This document shows, in pieces, positions 45,769-55,324 of a stretch of 64,000 nt of DNA. A model generated the notes under the pieces. The model was not told where the DNA came from. It worked only from the letters and a program-made list of their open reading frames with translations, and did not search any database. Numbering within the stretch: position 1 is the first letter of the stretch; each line of letters starts with the position of its first letter. Origin of the DNA: Verrucomicrobiales bacterium (GTDB lineage: Bacteria; Verrucomicrobiota; Verrucomicrobiia; Verrucomicrobiales; DEV007); contig DUBC01000008.1 of the NCBI GenBank assembly GCA_012960505.1, forward strand, positions 80,100 to 144,099, read 5' to 3'. Made by a program: the position numbers and the translations under genes.

Positions 45769-46689
45769 CTATTTTTTTGATCTTATTAGTCTCCTTGATC
45801 TAATACGTGGACACACTTCTTCTCCATCAGTTAATTCTTCATGCATTTCTTTCCCAACTTGAGCAGGAGACGGTCCAACCCATTCACTCGATCTCCCCTT
45901 AATATTAATGCGACTCGATGATGGATCCAGAGTCAGCGTGGTAAATAATGAATCCTTGTAAGGGCAAGTATATTCAATATATGGATATTTAGCATGAATA
46001 TCTTTCGCATAACTTTTATGCCGATGCTTACCTCCAACCCATTGATAGGATGCTGAATTAATATGGAAATAAATTATACCACCCTTGCGAAAAACGTGAT
46101 CAATATGAGTGTGTCCATTCAAGGCCAAAATTATCTTACCTCGGTGAACCTGAAGTATCTCCTGGACCTCTTTCGCATTATCGATACTCCATGGTCCTGC
46201 AATAGGTTGGTGAGACACAATTATAATAGGCCCTTCTAACTTCTCTAATTCATTTTTCAGCCACACCAATTGAGCCTCTCCCATATAGGATGGATATCCC
46301 TTTGTATGATCTGGTGATTTCTCATTGCCATCCAAAACAATTAATTTCAAACCATTGATATCTTGCGAATAATACCTCCCCTTCATCCCCCAAAATTTAA
46401 CAACCTCATCAAATGAATGACCACCATCGACATCATGGTTACCCAAAACATGAAATGCATTAGGGTTAGAATTCTGAAAATTTTCTAATATTTCATTATT
46501 CTTTTTATTTGGATAAGCAAAATCTCCAAGTTGAATTACTGCATCCGGGTTTTCATTCTTCATAGCTTGAAGAAACGATTCCAATCGTCGATCCCCATCA
46601 TGCATCACATCGTGATGCAAATCAGCTATCATTCCAATTTTAACCGGCCCTTCTAATTTTCGAATATTCGCTAAAACATCTTCGCACAA
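45769..46689 (-). CDS. Calcineurin-like metallophosphoesterase, start codon lost or non-canonical
   Basis: The domain has IADLHHDVMHD, QLGDFAYP, LGNHDVDGG, SHQPIAG and NGHTHIDHV, the full metal-ligand set of the phosphoesterase fold. The only canonical in-frame start is TTG 46689, but the frame stays open upstream to 46776 and encodes a Tat-like leader, NGRRCFISKSAFGFGSIFL. An ATG at 46742 lies one base out of frame; one extra G would give MGRRCFIS. The gene may be a recent pseudogene, start at ATA 46776, or carry a sequence error. The substrate is unknown; likely exported if the leader is real. Confidence 0.75.
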   Translation of the reverse strand: MCEDVLANIRKLEGPVKIGMIADLHHDVMHDGDRRLESFLQAMKNENPDAVIQLGDFAYPNKKNNEILENFQNSNPNAFHVLGNHDVDGGHSFDEVVKFWGMKGRYYSQDINGLKLIVLDGNEKSPDHTKGYPSYMGEAQLVWLKNELEKLEGPIIIVSHQPIAGPWSIDNAKEVQEILQVHRGKIILALNGHTHIDHVFRKGGIIYFHINSASYQWVGGKHRHKSYAKDIHAKYPYIEYTCPYKDSLFTTLTLDPSSSRINIKGRSSEWVGPSPAQVGKEMHEELTDGEEVCPRIRSRRLIRSKK

Positions 46690-46785
46690 AAAAATTGATC
46701 CAAACCCAAAAGCAGATTTCGAAATAAAACAGCGGCGACCATTAACTGACTCACTTAAATTATTATCAGCTAATATCTAAACTAT

Positions 46786-48033
46786 TTATTTAAATTTCTT
46801 AATGACAAGAGACGCATTGTGCCCACCAAACCCGAAACTATTACTCAAAGCAATGTCCACATTTGTCTCACGTGCTTTATGGGCAACATAATCCAAATCA
46901 CACTCATCATCAGGATTATCAAGGTTAATTGTAGGAGGAACGATCCCGGTATTTACAGATTTAACACAAGCAGCAAGCTCTACACCTCCGGCAGCACCTA
47001 GCAAATGGCCGGTCATGGACTTGGTAGAACTAACTAAAAGACCGTCATTAACCTTATCCCCAAACGACAGCTTAATAGCTCTAGTTTCGCATATATCTCC
47101 AAGTCCAGTAGAAGTACCGTGAGCATTAATATAATCTACATCCTGAGCGTTAACCTGAGCATGATTTAATGCATTGTTCATGCAATGACTTGCACCCAAT
47201 CCTTCCGGGTGCGGTGAAGTCATATGATACGCATCGGAGGAAACGCCATAGCCGGAAAGTTCACAATATATTTCAGCTCCTCGTGCTTTTGCATGCTCAA
47301 GCTCTTCTATAACAACAACTCCAGACCCTTCGCTCATTACAAACCCATCGCGCTCCTTGTCAAATGGCCTTGAAGCTTTTTCGGGTTCATCATTCCGACT
47401 ACTCAATGCTTTCATTGATCCAAACCCTGATAACCCCATAGTCGAAATGGATGCTTCAGCTCCACCTGCAAGAAAAATATCTGCATCACCAAACCGTATC
47501 ATTCTCCATGCTTCACCAATATTATGATTAGCTGTAGCACATGCAGTCACGATCGACATGTTCGGTCCTGACAAACCATATTCTATGGAAATAAGACCAC
47601 TACTAATATTGGCAATCATCATCGGAATAAGAAACGGTGACACTTTTGTTGGACCACGCTCTAAATAATTTTTATGCTGTTTTTCAAGAGTACTTAACCC
47701 CCCAATGCCACTTCCTATCATGCATCCGAAACGATAAGGATCGAAAGATCCTTCGTAAATACCAGCATCTTCATATGCCATTTTTGCTGAAGCCATCGCC
47801 AATTGACAGTACCGATCGGCACGACGAGCATCTTTTGGGTTTTTAAAATATAGATTAGGCTCAAAGTCATTAACTTCTCCGCCGATCTGACAATAGAAGT
47901 CTGATGGATCAAGACTAGAAATCCGCTTAATCCCACTTTTCCCTTCAATTAAAGAAGCCCAAAAAGAATCAAGACCAATCCCTATTGGACTGACCACTCC
48001 CATTCCTGTAATAACTACTCTGCGTTCACTCAT
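46786..48033 (-). CDS. fabF: Beta-ketoacyl-ACP synthase II
   Basis: 415 residues with the start VVITGMGVVSPIG, active Cys in VTACATANHNIGEA, and the two histidines in NAHGTSTGLGD and STKSMTGHLLGAAGG, then FGFGGHNASLV. It elongates fatty acids. No acpP or fabG neighbours; downstream is the phosphoesterase. Confidence 0.95.
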   Translation of the reverse strand: MSERRVVITGMGVVSPIGIGLDSFWASLIEGKSGIKRISSLDPSDFYCQIGGEVNDFEPNLYFKNPKDARRADRYCQLAMASAKMAYEDAGIYEGSFDPYRFGCMIGSGIGGLSTLEKQHKNYLERGPTKVSPFLIPMMIANISSGLISIEYGLSGPNMSIVTACATANHNIGEAWRMIRFGDADIFLAGGAEASISTMGLSGFGSMKALSSRNDEPEKASRPFDKERDGFVMSEGSGVVVIEELEHAKARGAEIYCELSGYGVSSDAYHMTSPHPEGLGASHCMNNALNHAQVNAQDVDYINAHGTSTGLGDICETRAIKLSFGDKVNDGLLVSSTKSMTGHLLGAAGGVELAACVKSVNTGIVPPTINLDNPDDECDLDYVAHKARETNVDIALSNSFGFGGHNASLVIKKFK

Positions 48034-48095
48034 TGAGGATAATAATCGTATGAAGTCTTAACTTATAACATTTGCGCATAATCAACAATTTATAT

Positions 48096-48335
48096 TTATA
48101 AGTCACTTAACCAAACCCTTTCATTCAACGCCCCACAACTTGGACAGGGAGGAATATCATTCCTAGATCTATCCTCATACTGCTCTCCACAAATATTACA
48201 TACAAGCCGATATTTTCTGTCTTTTTTCTCCCTACGCTTACGCGCCCAATCCTTTGCTAACCATACTCCGAATAAAACAACAAGAGTTATGACGAGATAC
48301 GTTACAAGGATGTTAGTCAGAGATATTTGAAACAT
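48096..48335 (-). CDS. Small membrane protein with a zinc-ribbon-like end
   Basis: 79 residues: one membrane helix (NILVTYLVITLVVLFGVWLA), a basic linker, then CNICGEQYEDRSRNDIPPCP and CGALNERVW, a CxxC...CxxC zinc-binding pair. The function is unknown. It follows the TonB gene at a gap of 19 bases and may share its transcript. Confidence 0.75.
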   Translation of the reverse strand: MFQISLTNILVTYLVITLVVLFGVWLAKDWARKRREKKDRKYRLVCNICGEQYEDRSRNDIPPCPSCGALNERVWLSDL

Positions 48336-48354
48336 TATGAAGCTATAAGGTAGC

Positions 48355-49110
48355 TTACCAATTAATGGTAACCATCGCCCAAGTTATTTCTTCTACGGAT
48401 ACTGAAGAAAATCGCATTGATCTTAATGATCTAATAATCGCTTTATCTATTTTCTTTCCTGCACTCTTTTCAGGCAATAAGTGAACAACCCTTCCGAATC
48501 TATCAACCCCAATGTGAATATTTAAACTATCAATTCCATTCGGAATATTAATTTTACTCTCATCATGCCACTCAAAAGAGCTAACGGTAGAACGTTTTTC
48601 TTTATCCCATAAAAGAGTGACAACCGGCTTAACTTCATCCACTCTGAGATTATTATATCCTTTAATTGCCCTTCCATTGGGAGGAGGAAGATGCAACGAG
48701 CCAGAGGGAAAAAACCTACCGGTATTCTCACTGCTAAATGGCGGAATAGTTTTAAATTTAGAGGAGTGGTTTTCAAAAAAAGGCTCGAACCTCACAGCGG
48801 TATCTGAAAGAGACTGGCCCAAAACTCCAGCAGTAACCTCTTGATCAAGAGCAATAAATCGATCGTCTATATGCTTTAAAAAAGATTGAGCCTGTGGGTT
48901 AGATGAATCTAAAACAGTAACTTCTAATGCATTAAGTAATTCTCTTTTCTGAGGGGGATATACGACACTAAAAAGATAGAAACAAAGGACATGACCAAGA
49001 AGCGAAAGGAAAATAAATGCCACTATCCAAAAAGGCCTTTTTGCTCTAGCAACCCAATCAAAAATGAAAACTGATTTACTATCCTCAGTACCTAATATAA
49101 CACTATTCAT
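48355..49110 (-). CDS. TonB-like energy transducer
   Basis: 251 residues: an N-terminal membrane anchor (RPFWIVAFIFLSLLGHVLCF), a periplasmic linker without the usual Pro/Lys repeats, and a C-terminal TonB-like domain (LNIHIGVDRFGRVVHLLPE, IIRSLRSMRFSSV). Its start overlaps the exbD end by four bases. It would couple the ExbBD motor to an outer-membrane receptor such as the one at the window start. The short linker is unusual. Confidence 0.75.
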   Translation of the reverse strand: MNSVILGTEDSKSVFIFDWVARAKRPFWIVAFIFLSLLGHVLCFYLFSVVYPPQKRELLNALEVTVLDSSNPQAQSFLKHIDDRFIALDQEVTAGVLGQSLSDTAVRFEPFFENHSSKFKTIPPFSSENTGRFFPSGSLHLPPPNGRAIKGYNNLRVDEVKPVVTLLWDKEKRSTVSSFEWHDESKINIPNGIDSLNIHIGVDRFGRVVHLLPEKSAGKKIDKAIIRSLRSMRFSSVSVEEITWAMVTINW

Positions 49111-49523
49111 TGTCTCTGATCGGCGCGAGTGGCGAGGATAGGAGAGAATCCAGCGCCAGCCACTAAGTTGCAGATTTTAATTACTTCTCCAAATCGAGAA
49201 GTCTGATCAGCACGAATAACAACCTGCAAAGCAACACCTTCATCCTCTGGTTTCTTAATTAGTTTCTTTTTAAGTTGCTCAATTGTTATAAGTTTATCAT
49301 TGAAAAATATTTGGTCAGATTTACTGCCGGATATTGTTATTACATTTGCTCCAGTCGCTGAATTCAACGACGACCAAGACTTGGGCGTTGTAACAGCAAT
49401 CCCTGAACGGACAACCGCATCAGAGCTCAATAGAAAAAACAACAACAACAAAAAGATAATATCAAGTAATGACGCAAGATGTAAAAAAGTGCGCCTAGAT
49501 CGGAGCGTACTCTCAAGTTTCAT
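49107..49523 (-). CDS. ExbD/TolR family protein
   Basis: 138 residues with a single helix (HLASLLDIIFLLLLFFLLSS) whose Asp lies in the DIIFLLL motif that forms the proton path, and the C-terminal periplasmic domain (ALQVVIRADQTSRFGEVIKI). It works with the ExbB next door and the TonB-like protein. Confidence 0.9.
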   Translation of the reverse strand: MKLESTLRSRRTFLHLASLLDIIFLLLLFFLLSSDAVVRSGIAVTTPKSWSSLNSATGANVITISGSKSDQIFFNDKLITIEQLKKKLIKKPEDEGVALQVVIRADQTSRFGEVIKICNLVAGAGFSPILATRADQRQ

Positions 49524-49535
49524 TTGTTCGCTTAA

Positions 49536-50246
49536 TTACTTTAAACCTGATTCTTTTTTAAAGTCGCCTCCAACTTTCGAAGCCTCTTTATTTGCATCCC
49601 TTCCACGAGGAAGAGCAAACTCAAGGACCTCTTCATCTTTCCGGGCATCTTCAAGAATATTGACAACCTCAATGCCGCCCCTTTCCATATCATGCATTAA
49701 ATTTCGAGCAAATGTAGAAAGATATGAATATAAAATGAAAGTAGGTATAGCTACCGCAAGCCCAGCCGCCGAAGTTATAAGACTTTGATAAACCCCTTCA
49801 GACAAATCCCCCATCGTGGCCTGACCACTCACAACATTAAATTTCACAAAAGTGTCAACTAAACCCAACACTGTACCTAATAATCCTAAAAGAGGCGCAA
49901 TATAAGCAATCGTTAGCATGACAGACAAATAACGTTCTAGCCTTGGCACTTCTAGCTGACCGGACTCTTGAACAATCTCCTTCAGATCAGATCTAGGCAA
50001 TTCATGTCTAATAATAGCAGAATGAATAACGCGAGCCACTGGTCCAGGGGTCCCCGCACTAACTTGCAATGCCTCAGCATAATTCTTCTTACGAATCAAA
50101 TTAGATAAACCTTGTAAAAATTCCCCGACATTAATTGTGGAACGATGAAACAAAAATAATCTCTCTAGGAATACCCCCATCGCTAATATAGAACATGCTA
50201 GAAGCAACCACATCAATGGTCCTCCTTTACTGATCATCTCGAACAT
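49536..50246 (-). CDS. ExbB/MotA/TolQ-family proton channel
   Basis: 236 residues with three membrane regions: GPLMWLLLACSILAMGVFLE, the IAYIAPLLGLLGTVLGLVDTF stretch and LITSAAGLAVAIPTFILYSY. It forms the pentameric motor with ExbD. The C-terminal end is a charged tail. Confidence 0.92.
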   Translation of the reverse strand: MFEMISKGGPLMWLLLACSILAMGVFLERLFLFHRSTINVGEFLQGLSNLIRKKNYAEALQVSAGTPGPVARVIHSAIIRHELPRSDLKEIVQESGQLEVPRLERYLSVMLTIAYIAPLLGLLGTVLGLVDTFVKFNVVSGQATMGDLSEGVYQSLITSAAGLAVAIPTFILYSYLSTFARNLMHDMERGGIEVVNILEDARKDEEVLEFALPRGRDANKEASKVGGDFKKESGLK

Positions 50247-50354
50247 ATTAATTTAGGCCTTTGTTTTTAGTTAATAACTCCCACAAAGTCGCACGGAACA
50301 TCTTACGAGTAAAGGGCTCTACTCAAAATCATTAATGAATTTAAAAACTCTCTT

Positions 50355-51344
50355 CTACTGATAAACCTCGGCTGTTTTAGATATTTGACTTAACAAATCA
50401 ATTATTTTCCTCTCAACATCTGATCCCAATTCATCAGGCCCATGTAAAACGCTTATAAACAAAGAATTATCATTAAAACAACTTACCCGCTCCTGTTTAT
50501 AACTAATCGTTAGTGGATTCTCATTCATGAGCTCAAATTTAGAGCAAAAACTCCTTAGCTCAGCAACAAATGACTTGTTAAAATATTCCGAAGAACAAGG
50601 TAGTTGCGATAAGATAAAAGACTCTTCGCTCCCAGAAATTAATGCACATTCCTTAATTCCTGGCATCGCTTCAATTTGCTTTAGGATATATTCATAATTA
50701 ATTTCACCATCATCCAATATAAAAGGCATTATTAACTTCTCTTCAACATTTCTAGAAGTTGGAGAGAGGTCCTCCAACGAACGTAGCGCCGTTTTCTTTA
50801 GTTTTGATGATTCAGTCTCACCAAGAGGCCAAAATTCATTGCCTCTTAATTGTTCCAATGACTCTTCTTTGATAAATGAAAAATTTTTATCAATTTCAGA
50901 TTCAGATAGAAAGAAATCTGAAGAATCATTTGCACCGGGAATATTTTGAATTTCTTGATCTTTACATTTTCCAATAGATCGCTGCAGAAATGGATCACCC
51001 CCATCGGTATTCTCTTTATTAATAGGATCATGGGACCAAGAAAAAGGCGGATCCGTACTCGGTTCATCTAAAAAGTTTAAACCAGCTTCATTGTCCTTTT
51101 TGTCTTGATTGGGAAATGAATTTTCAGAACAAAAATTAGTGTTGGATTCTGTGACTTCTTTGTTAATTGCTTGAGAACTTTCTTCAACGAGTTCAAAGGG
51201 ACTCAAATTTTCAACACGACCTTTTATTGCATCTTTGCTGTCTTGAACCTGATCTTTTTCAACTGGATGAAAGCTGAGCTTTCTCACATCTTGAAGAATC
51301 TCATGATCCTCTTTTTTAAATAACTCTTTAAATGAAAATGCCAT
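50355..51344 (-). CDS. Acidic protein with putative roadblock/LC7-like C-terminal domain
   Basis: 329 residues. The first ~220 are low-complexity, Ser/Glu/Asp/Asn-rich and probably disordered. About residues 220-325 fit a roadblock-like fold (QIEAMPGIKECALISGSEES, then FNDNSLFISVLHGPDELG), as found in MglB-type GTPase regulators. It precedes exbB by about 110 bases on the same strand, so it may regulate or organise that system. The domain call is tentative. Confidence 0.6.
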   Translation of the reverse strand: MAFSFKELFKKEDHEILQDVRKLSFHPVEKDQVQDSKDAIKGRVENLSPFELVEESSQAINKEVTESNTNFCSENSFPNQDKKDNEAGLNFLDEPSTDPPFSWSHDPINKENTDGGDPFLQRSIGKCKDQEIQNIPGANDSSDFFLSESEIDKNFSFIKEESLEQLRGNEFWPLGETESSKLKKTALRSLEDLSPTSRNVEEKLIMPFILDDGEINYEYILKQIEAMPGIKECALISGSEESFILSQLPCSSEYFNKSFVAELRSFCSKFELMNENPLTISYKQERVSCFNDNSLFISVLHGPDELGSDVERKIIDLLSQISKTAEVYQ

Positions 51345-51390
51345 TTCTGATCGTCGCTACTAGGAAGTCGTCTCGTTGCATTAAATTTCA

Positions 51391-51435
51391 AATAATACAA
51401 ATATTTAGTTAATATTAAATAAAGTTTGTATTATT
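51391..51435. repeat. Long AT-rich hairpin between lamin-tail gene and roadblock-like gene
   Basis: Left arm AATAATACAAATATTTA (51391-51407), loop of 8 bases, right arm TAAATA (51416-51421), a 3-base bulge AAG, then TTTGTATTATT (51425-51435). All 17 pairs are perfect. The AT-only stem would be a weak terminator for the upstream gene on the minus strand or a binding site for a regulator of the downstream gene. Confidence 0.6.
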
Positions 51436-51533
51436 CCAAGAACAAATATTTACATCTTAAGAGATTCGTACTTTTAAAATTCACCAAAAATACAATTCCG
51501 CGGACTAAGCCAAACCTCACTGATGTGGTAAAA

Positions 51534-54500
51534 TTAAGGAACTTCTAATTCAACTATGAGCCTGAAAAAAACCTTACCCTCGCCTAAATTTAGAGGATCG
51601 TAATAAATCACATTCATAGTCCCGTCTTCATTATCTACAGCCGCTCCTTCATTAATAACTGTCCATGAAAGCATGTCATGAGATCGTTGAACCGTAATAT
51701 CGACATCATTGGCTTCTACAAGTTTCTGGAAATGAATCGCTACACTTTGAAAACCGTTATTCTGCACAAACTTGACCCTCGGTAGACTTTCTTGAGGAGC
51801 CGCAGTCTTAGGGCTCAAACCAAAAGCATATTCATGAAGATTAATTATACCATCTCGATCAAAATCATCCTCAGGGCCAGTCCTATCACCCTGTAATTCT
51901 TCATCACTAAATTCCTGTTGGGACCAATCATCGTAACCAGAAGAGATCACGCTATTTTCTTTTCCTGGACTACCTAAAGGATCAACTGACGCCTGCCAGT
52001 TGGTCGCATCATCTCCAAAATCTGATTCAACAATACGCTCAATACTACTACCTGCGCCTAACGGCCATGGATCAATGTCATCATAATGAATTGAATCAAC
52101 TTCAATCATAGGAACAACAATACCAACACCCGGAACAAAATCAGGTTTGTCAGGCCGAAGTAATGCAATCTTCTCACCACCATTATTTAATGCTCCGGTA
52201 AAACCATTATCCGCTCCATAAATAATCACTCCATTTGGAACATTATACCGATTCCGAAAATCACTAACGGGTATATCCTTTGGAATTATAACTACTCGCT
52301 CTCCAGGCTGAAGCTCAGGTTCGTTTCCTGGAAAAGTAAAAACGATCCCATCCAAGGACCAGTTATTACTAGGGTCACCACCCAAATTAACTGGCGTTGT
52401 GTCATATAAGGGTAATGCAGCCCCGCTAATATTTGAAATCTCTATATATTCAATACCACCTTCTGATGGTTCATATGAAATTTCACTGATAACCGCTCGC
52501 TCAATGAGCGGAGGATTATTAGAATAACCATCAGGAAATGCCTCGAACCGATTAATCTCTACTGTCGGAGAATCTGATTGAGATACAAATTTTTCAATTC
52601 CCACACCATTAATGTATCTGATTATTGAAACTCCATTCTGAGTCGCGCCAAACTTAGCTCCATGTGAAAATCCGGTAAAATCGCCTTCAGAATTAGCAGA
52701 AAATAAAAATACTTCATCTCCTCTAGAACTAATTGAAAAGGATGTTCCAAAGTAATTAGGTGGAGCGCCAGGATCAGCGTTATTATCTTCATTAACTGCC
52801 CAGTACCCACCCGCAGAAATCACTGTTCCATTTGGAATTATATATTTTTTAGGCTCTAATAAAGGGTCATCAGTCAAATACCAACCTCCGATCTCTACAT
52901 CCTCCGAACTAGGATTATAGAGCTCAATTACATCTGTTTGGGGAAGGTCAGTGTGAGACAAAATTTCATTTATCAGCACTGCTCCTCCACCAAATGCAGA
53001 GCCACCCCTATAAGGACTCGCTTTCCAATCAATAGCTCTATAACCAGGTCCTACTGGATTCTCTATTATTAAACTGTACCCCTGTCCATCAGCAGCAACT
53101 GGCCAAGGAAACTCATCATCATATTCTACCGAATCTAATATCGCATAATATCGGGCATGCCCCGGTGCGTCTCTCTGCAATCCTTCAATAGTGATAGGAA
53201 TCCGCAATTCTAATAGCTCACCGCCTCCATTTAGTGATCCTCCTTCAGAATTTGCGAAAACACGCGTAGAAACGTCCAAGTCATAGGCTGAACGAAATAC
53301 GGACTCCTCTACATTTGTAATATAAGCGACTTCTCCTACTGCCAGTGTAGGCTTTTCCCCAGAAACAGTCACACCAAAACCATTTAATGATAGATTATCT
53401 CCATCAGATAGCGGGTCATAAAGAAGAGCCTCCTGAGGACCATTATTAACAATTTTCACATACTCAACAGAAGAACCGTATCCAGGAGTATACATAATTT
53501 CTGTTATTTTTAGGCCTGACACTGAAGGATCTCCATTCTCAAGACCTAAACTCGGATCATCTGGTATTAAGTATTCATGATCACTAACATCTGAAAATCT
53601 TGCAAAATTCTTGCCATCTTCAGATGCGGGAAAATGAAACCCATGGACCCAACCTGTAAAAACAGTATCGACAGCTGAATAAATGAAAACTCTTTCGCCC
53701 TTTGAGCTAGCGCTTATAACAAATCCATTAATTCCATTTTCAAGCACGAGGTACCCTCCAGCAGGCACAATACTGTTATCAATAATTGGAGGGTTCTTTG
53801 TTGGCCTATCAATATTATCAGAGACATACCAACCACCTATATCTATATCAGTGCTATTAGGGTTATATACTTCAATAGCATCATTATCCAAATCTCCATC
53901 TCGTGTCCTAACTTCGTTAATATAAATAGGTAACAAGGGGTTCGGCAAAGGCTCATCTTCACCGGGTGATCCATGCATAGAAATACTTGGCCTCCAGCTC
54001 TTATAATCATCTTCATCAGAAGATCCATCTGGATTTATATGAACCAATGAATAGTCACCCCCATCAGCCGAACTGGGCCAGAATGCCCGCTCAAAATCAT
54101 CTTCTTCAGGTAATTCTGGAAGATCAGGAATATCACCATCATCACCATCATAATAACGAAAAGAATAAATATTATTTCCTGTTTCATCGGGACCGTCCTT
54201 TAAAGTAATCCTCTCTCCCCGGTTCGATAAACCAGCGCGTCCAGCACCTGCACCATCATCATCAATGTACTGTCCTCCAATCACGATTTGAGGGTATTGA
54301 GTAGCGAAGAATTCAGCATTCGCAACAATCACGTAAAATTCACCAGGCCCTAGAAACGTTTGATTAGGAAATGTATAATTCACCCCGTTAGTGAACTGCC
54401 AACCAGAAATATCTTCAGCCAAATCTCCAACATTTTTTATCTCTATAAATTCTCTAGCCTCATCCGGACCATTGGGATTGTAGTGAATTTCGGATACAAT

Positions 54501-54605
54501 GATCTTAGAATCAGCAATAACTTCCACTTGAATCAGAAGCCAAACGAAGATTAATAAAATCGATTTAAACGATTTAAACGCTATACTAGGAGGGCAAACC
54601 ATCAT
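51534..54605 (-). CDS. Large secreted lamin-tail-domain protein
   Basis: 1023 residues. After a signal sequence, about five lamin-tail (LTD)-like units are visible, each opening with I(S/N)E(I/V) and a WY/GW turn: IIVSEIHYNPNGPDEAREF, PIYINEVRTRDGD, LKITEIMYTPGYGSSVEYV, VLINEILSHTD and AVISEISYEPSEGGIEYI. A Ca-loop-like DDFDRDGIINLHEYAFGLSP follows, then the C-terminal domain (VDITVQRSHDMLSWTVI ... VFFRL) shared with two other window proteins. It is probably a surface or extracellular adhesin. ATG 54605 or 54602 are both possible starts; a C8 tract lies just upstream. Confidence 0.8.
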   Translation of the reverse strand: MMVCPPSIAFKSFKSILLIFVWLLIQVEVIADSKIIVSEIHYNPNGPDEAREFIEIKNVGDLAEDISGWQFTNGVNYTFPNQTFLGPGEFYVIVANAEFFATQYPQIVIGGQYIDDDGAGAGRAGLSNRGERITLKDGPDETGNNIYSFRYYDGDDGDIPDLPELPEEDDFERAFWPSSADGGDYSLVHINPDGSSDEDDYKSWRPSISMHGSPGEDEPLPNPLLPIYINEVRTRDGDLDNDAIEVYNPNSTDIDIGGWYVSDNIDRPTKNPPIIDNSIVPAGGYLVLENGINGFVISASSKGERVFIYSAVDTVFTGWVHGFHFPASEDGKNFARFSDVSDHEYLIPDDPSLGLENGDPSVSGLKITEIMYTPGYGSSVEYVKIVNNGPQEALLYDPLSDGDNLSLNGFGVTVSGEKPTLAVGEVAYITNVEESVFRSAYDLDVSTRVFANSEGGSLNGGGELLELRIPITIEGLQRDAPGHARYYAILDSVEYDDEFPWPVAADGQGYSLIIENPVGPGYRAIDWKASPYRGGSAFGGGAVLINEILSHTDLPQTDVIELYNPSSEDVEIGGWYLTDDPLLEPKKYIIPNGTVISAGGYWAVNEDNNADPGAPPNYFGTSFSISSRGDEVFLFSANSEGDFTGFSHGAKFGATQNGVSIIRYINGVGIEKFVSQSDSPTVEINRFEAFPDGYSNNPPLIERAVISEISYEPSEGGIEYIEISNISGAALPLYDTTPVNLGGDPSNNWSLDGIVFTFPGNEPELQPGERVVIIPKDIPVSDFRNRYNVPNGVIIYGADNGFTGALNNGGEKIALLRPDKPDFVPGVGIVVPMIEVDSIHYDDIDPWPLGAGSSIERIVESDFGDDATNWQASVDPLGSPGKENSVISSGYDDWSQQEFSDEELQGDRTGPEDDFDRDGIINLHEYAFGLSPKTAAPQESLPRVKFVQNNGFQSVAIHFQKLVEANDVDITVQRSHDMLSWTVINEGAAVDNEDGTMNVIYYDPLNLGEGKVFFRLIVELEVP

Positions 54606-54608
54606 ATT

Positions 54609-54616
54609 GGGGGGGG
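54609..54616. repeat. Homopolymer G8 (C8 on the coding strand) before the lamin-tail gene
   Basis: Eight consecutive G on the plus strand, followed by TGGGTGG, lie 4-11 bases upstream of the ATG on the minus-strand gene, where a Shine-Dalgarno sequence is expected. Such tracts can vary in length by slippage. Confidence 0.6.
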
Positions 54617-54714
54617 TGGGTGGTTATTGTGATGAGCAAAAACCCTATAACATTATCAATCCCTCAGAGGTTCCGGTCAAGGGCGAGACGATCATAGTTG
54701 AATTTTATTTTCCA

Positions 54715-55263
54715 CTACCTCCTTCGAAACTTCGGCAAAACCTTAAAATTATAAATTTCTAGGGGTGAAATCAACCAACCAGGATCTGCATTAATTAACT
54801 GATAATCAGTCAAAACAAATTCAGGGATAAACATATTTGAATTTGGATCATACACTTTTTTCCCTGAAAATTTACCTTTGATTTTATATTCATAATTGTG
54901 ATCAAAACCAAAGCGTTGCACTGCTTTTAATTTTGACGGATCCATACCAAAACTCTCTTCTTCTCCCTCACTAATTTCAGGCAACCTATCAGGCACCGGC
55001 TTGAACCCTTCATTCATTACAACTAATGAAGAATCTTTCCATTCCTGACCCGGTTTACGTAAATAACCCCAGAACCTCATTCGATAAACGTAGTAACGTC
55101 GACCAATAAAATAATCACCTAACGGTTCACTTTTAATTTTAGCAGCACGATCTCGTAAAGCTTCAACGTACGCCGGGTCATTAGTAAGGTCCGTCGTCCG
55201 GCAACCGGAAAGAACAACACCAACCCAGAAAACCAAACCAAACAATCTTAGAAACGAAACCAT
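54715..55263 (-). CDS. Lipoprotein of unknown function
   Basis: About 182 residues from ATG 55263 (frame extends to 55392 into metH, but the lipoprotein start is more natural). The lipobox VVLSGC is clear. The body is beta-rich with YYVYRMRFWGYLRKPGQEW and ends in Arg-rich FKVLPKFRRR. I do not recognise the family. It follows metH on the same strand. Confidence 0.7.
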   Translation of the reverse strand: MVSFLRLFGLVFWVGVVLSGCRTTDLTNDPAYVEALRDRAAKIKSEPLGDYFIGRRYYVYRMRFWGYLRKPGQEWKDSSLVVMNEGFKPVPDRLPEISEGEEESFGMDPSKLKAVQRFGFDHNYEYKIKGKFSGKKVYDPNSNMFIPEFVLTDYQLINADPGWLISPLEIYNFKVLPKFRRR

Positions 55264-55324
55264 CTTTGCCAAGATGGACGGATCTTCAGTAAGCTGCAAC
55301 AAAGTAAAAGGAAATCCGCCAATT

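Noticed and set aside
48617..48844. Plus-strand ORF inside the TonB-like gene
   Set aside because: Shadow frame without domain signs.
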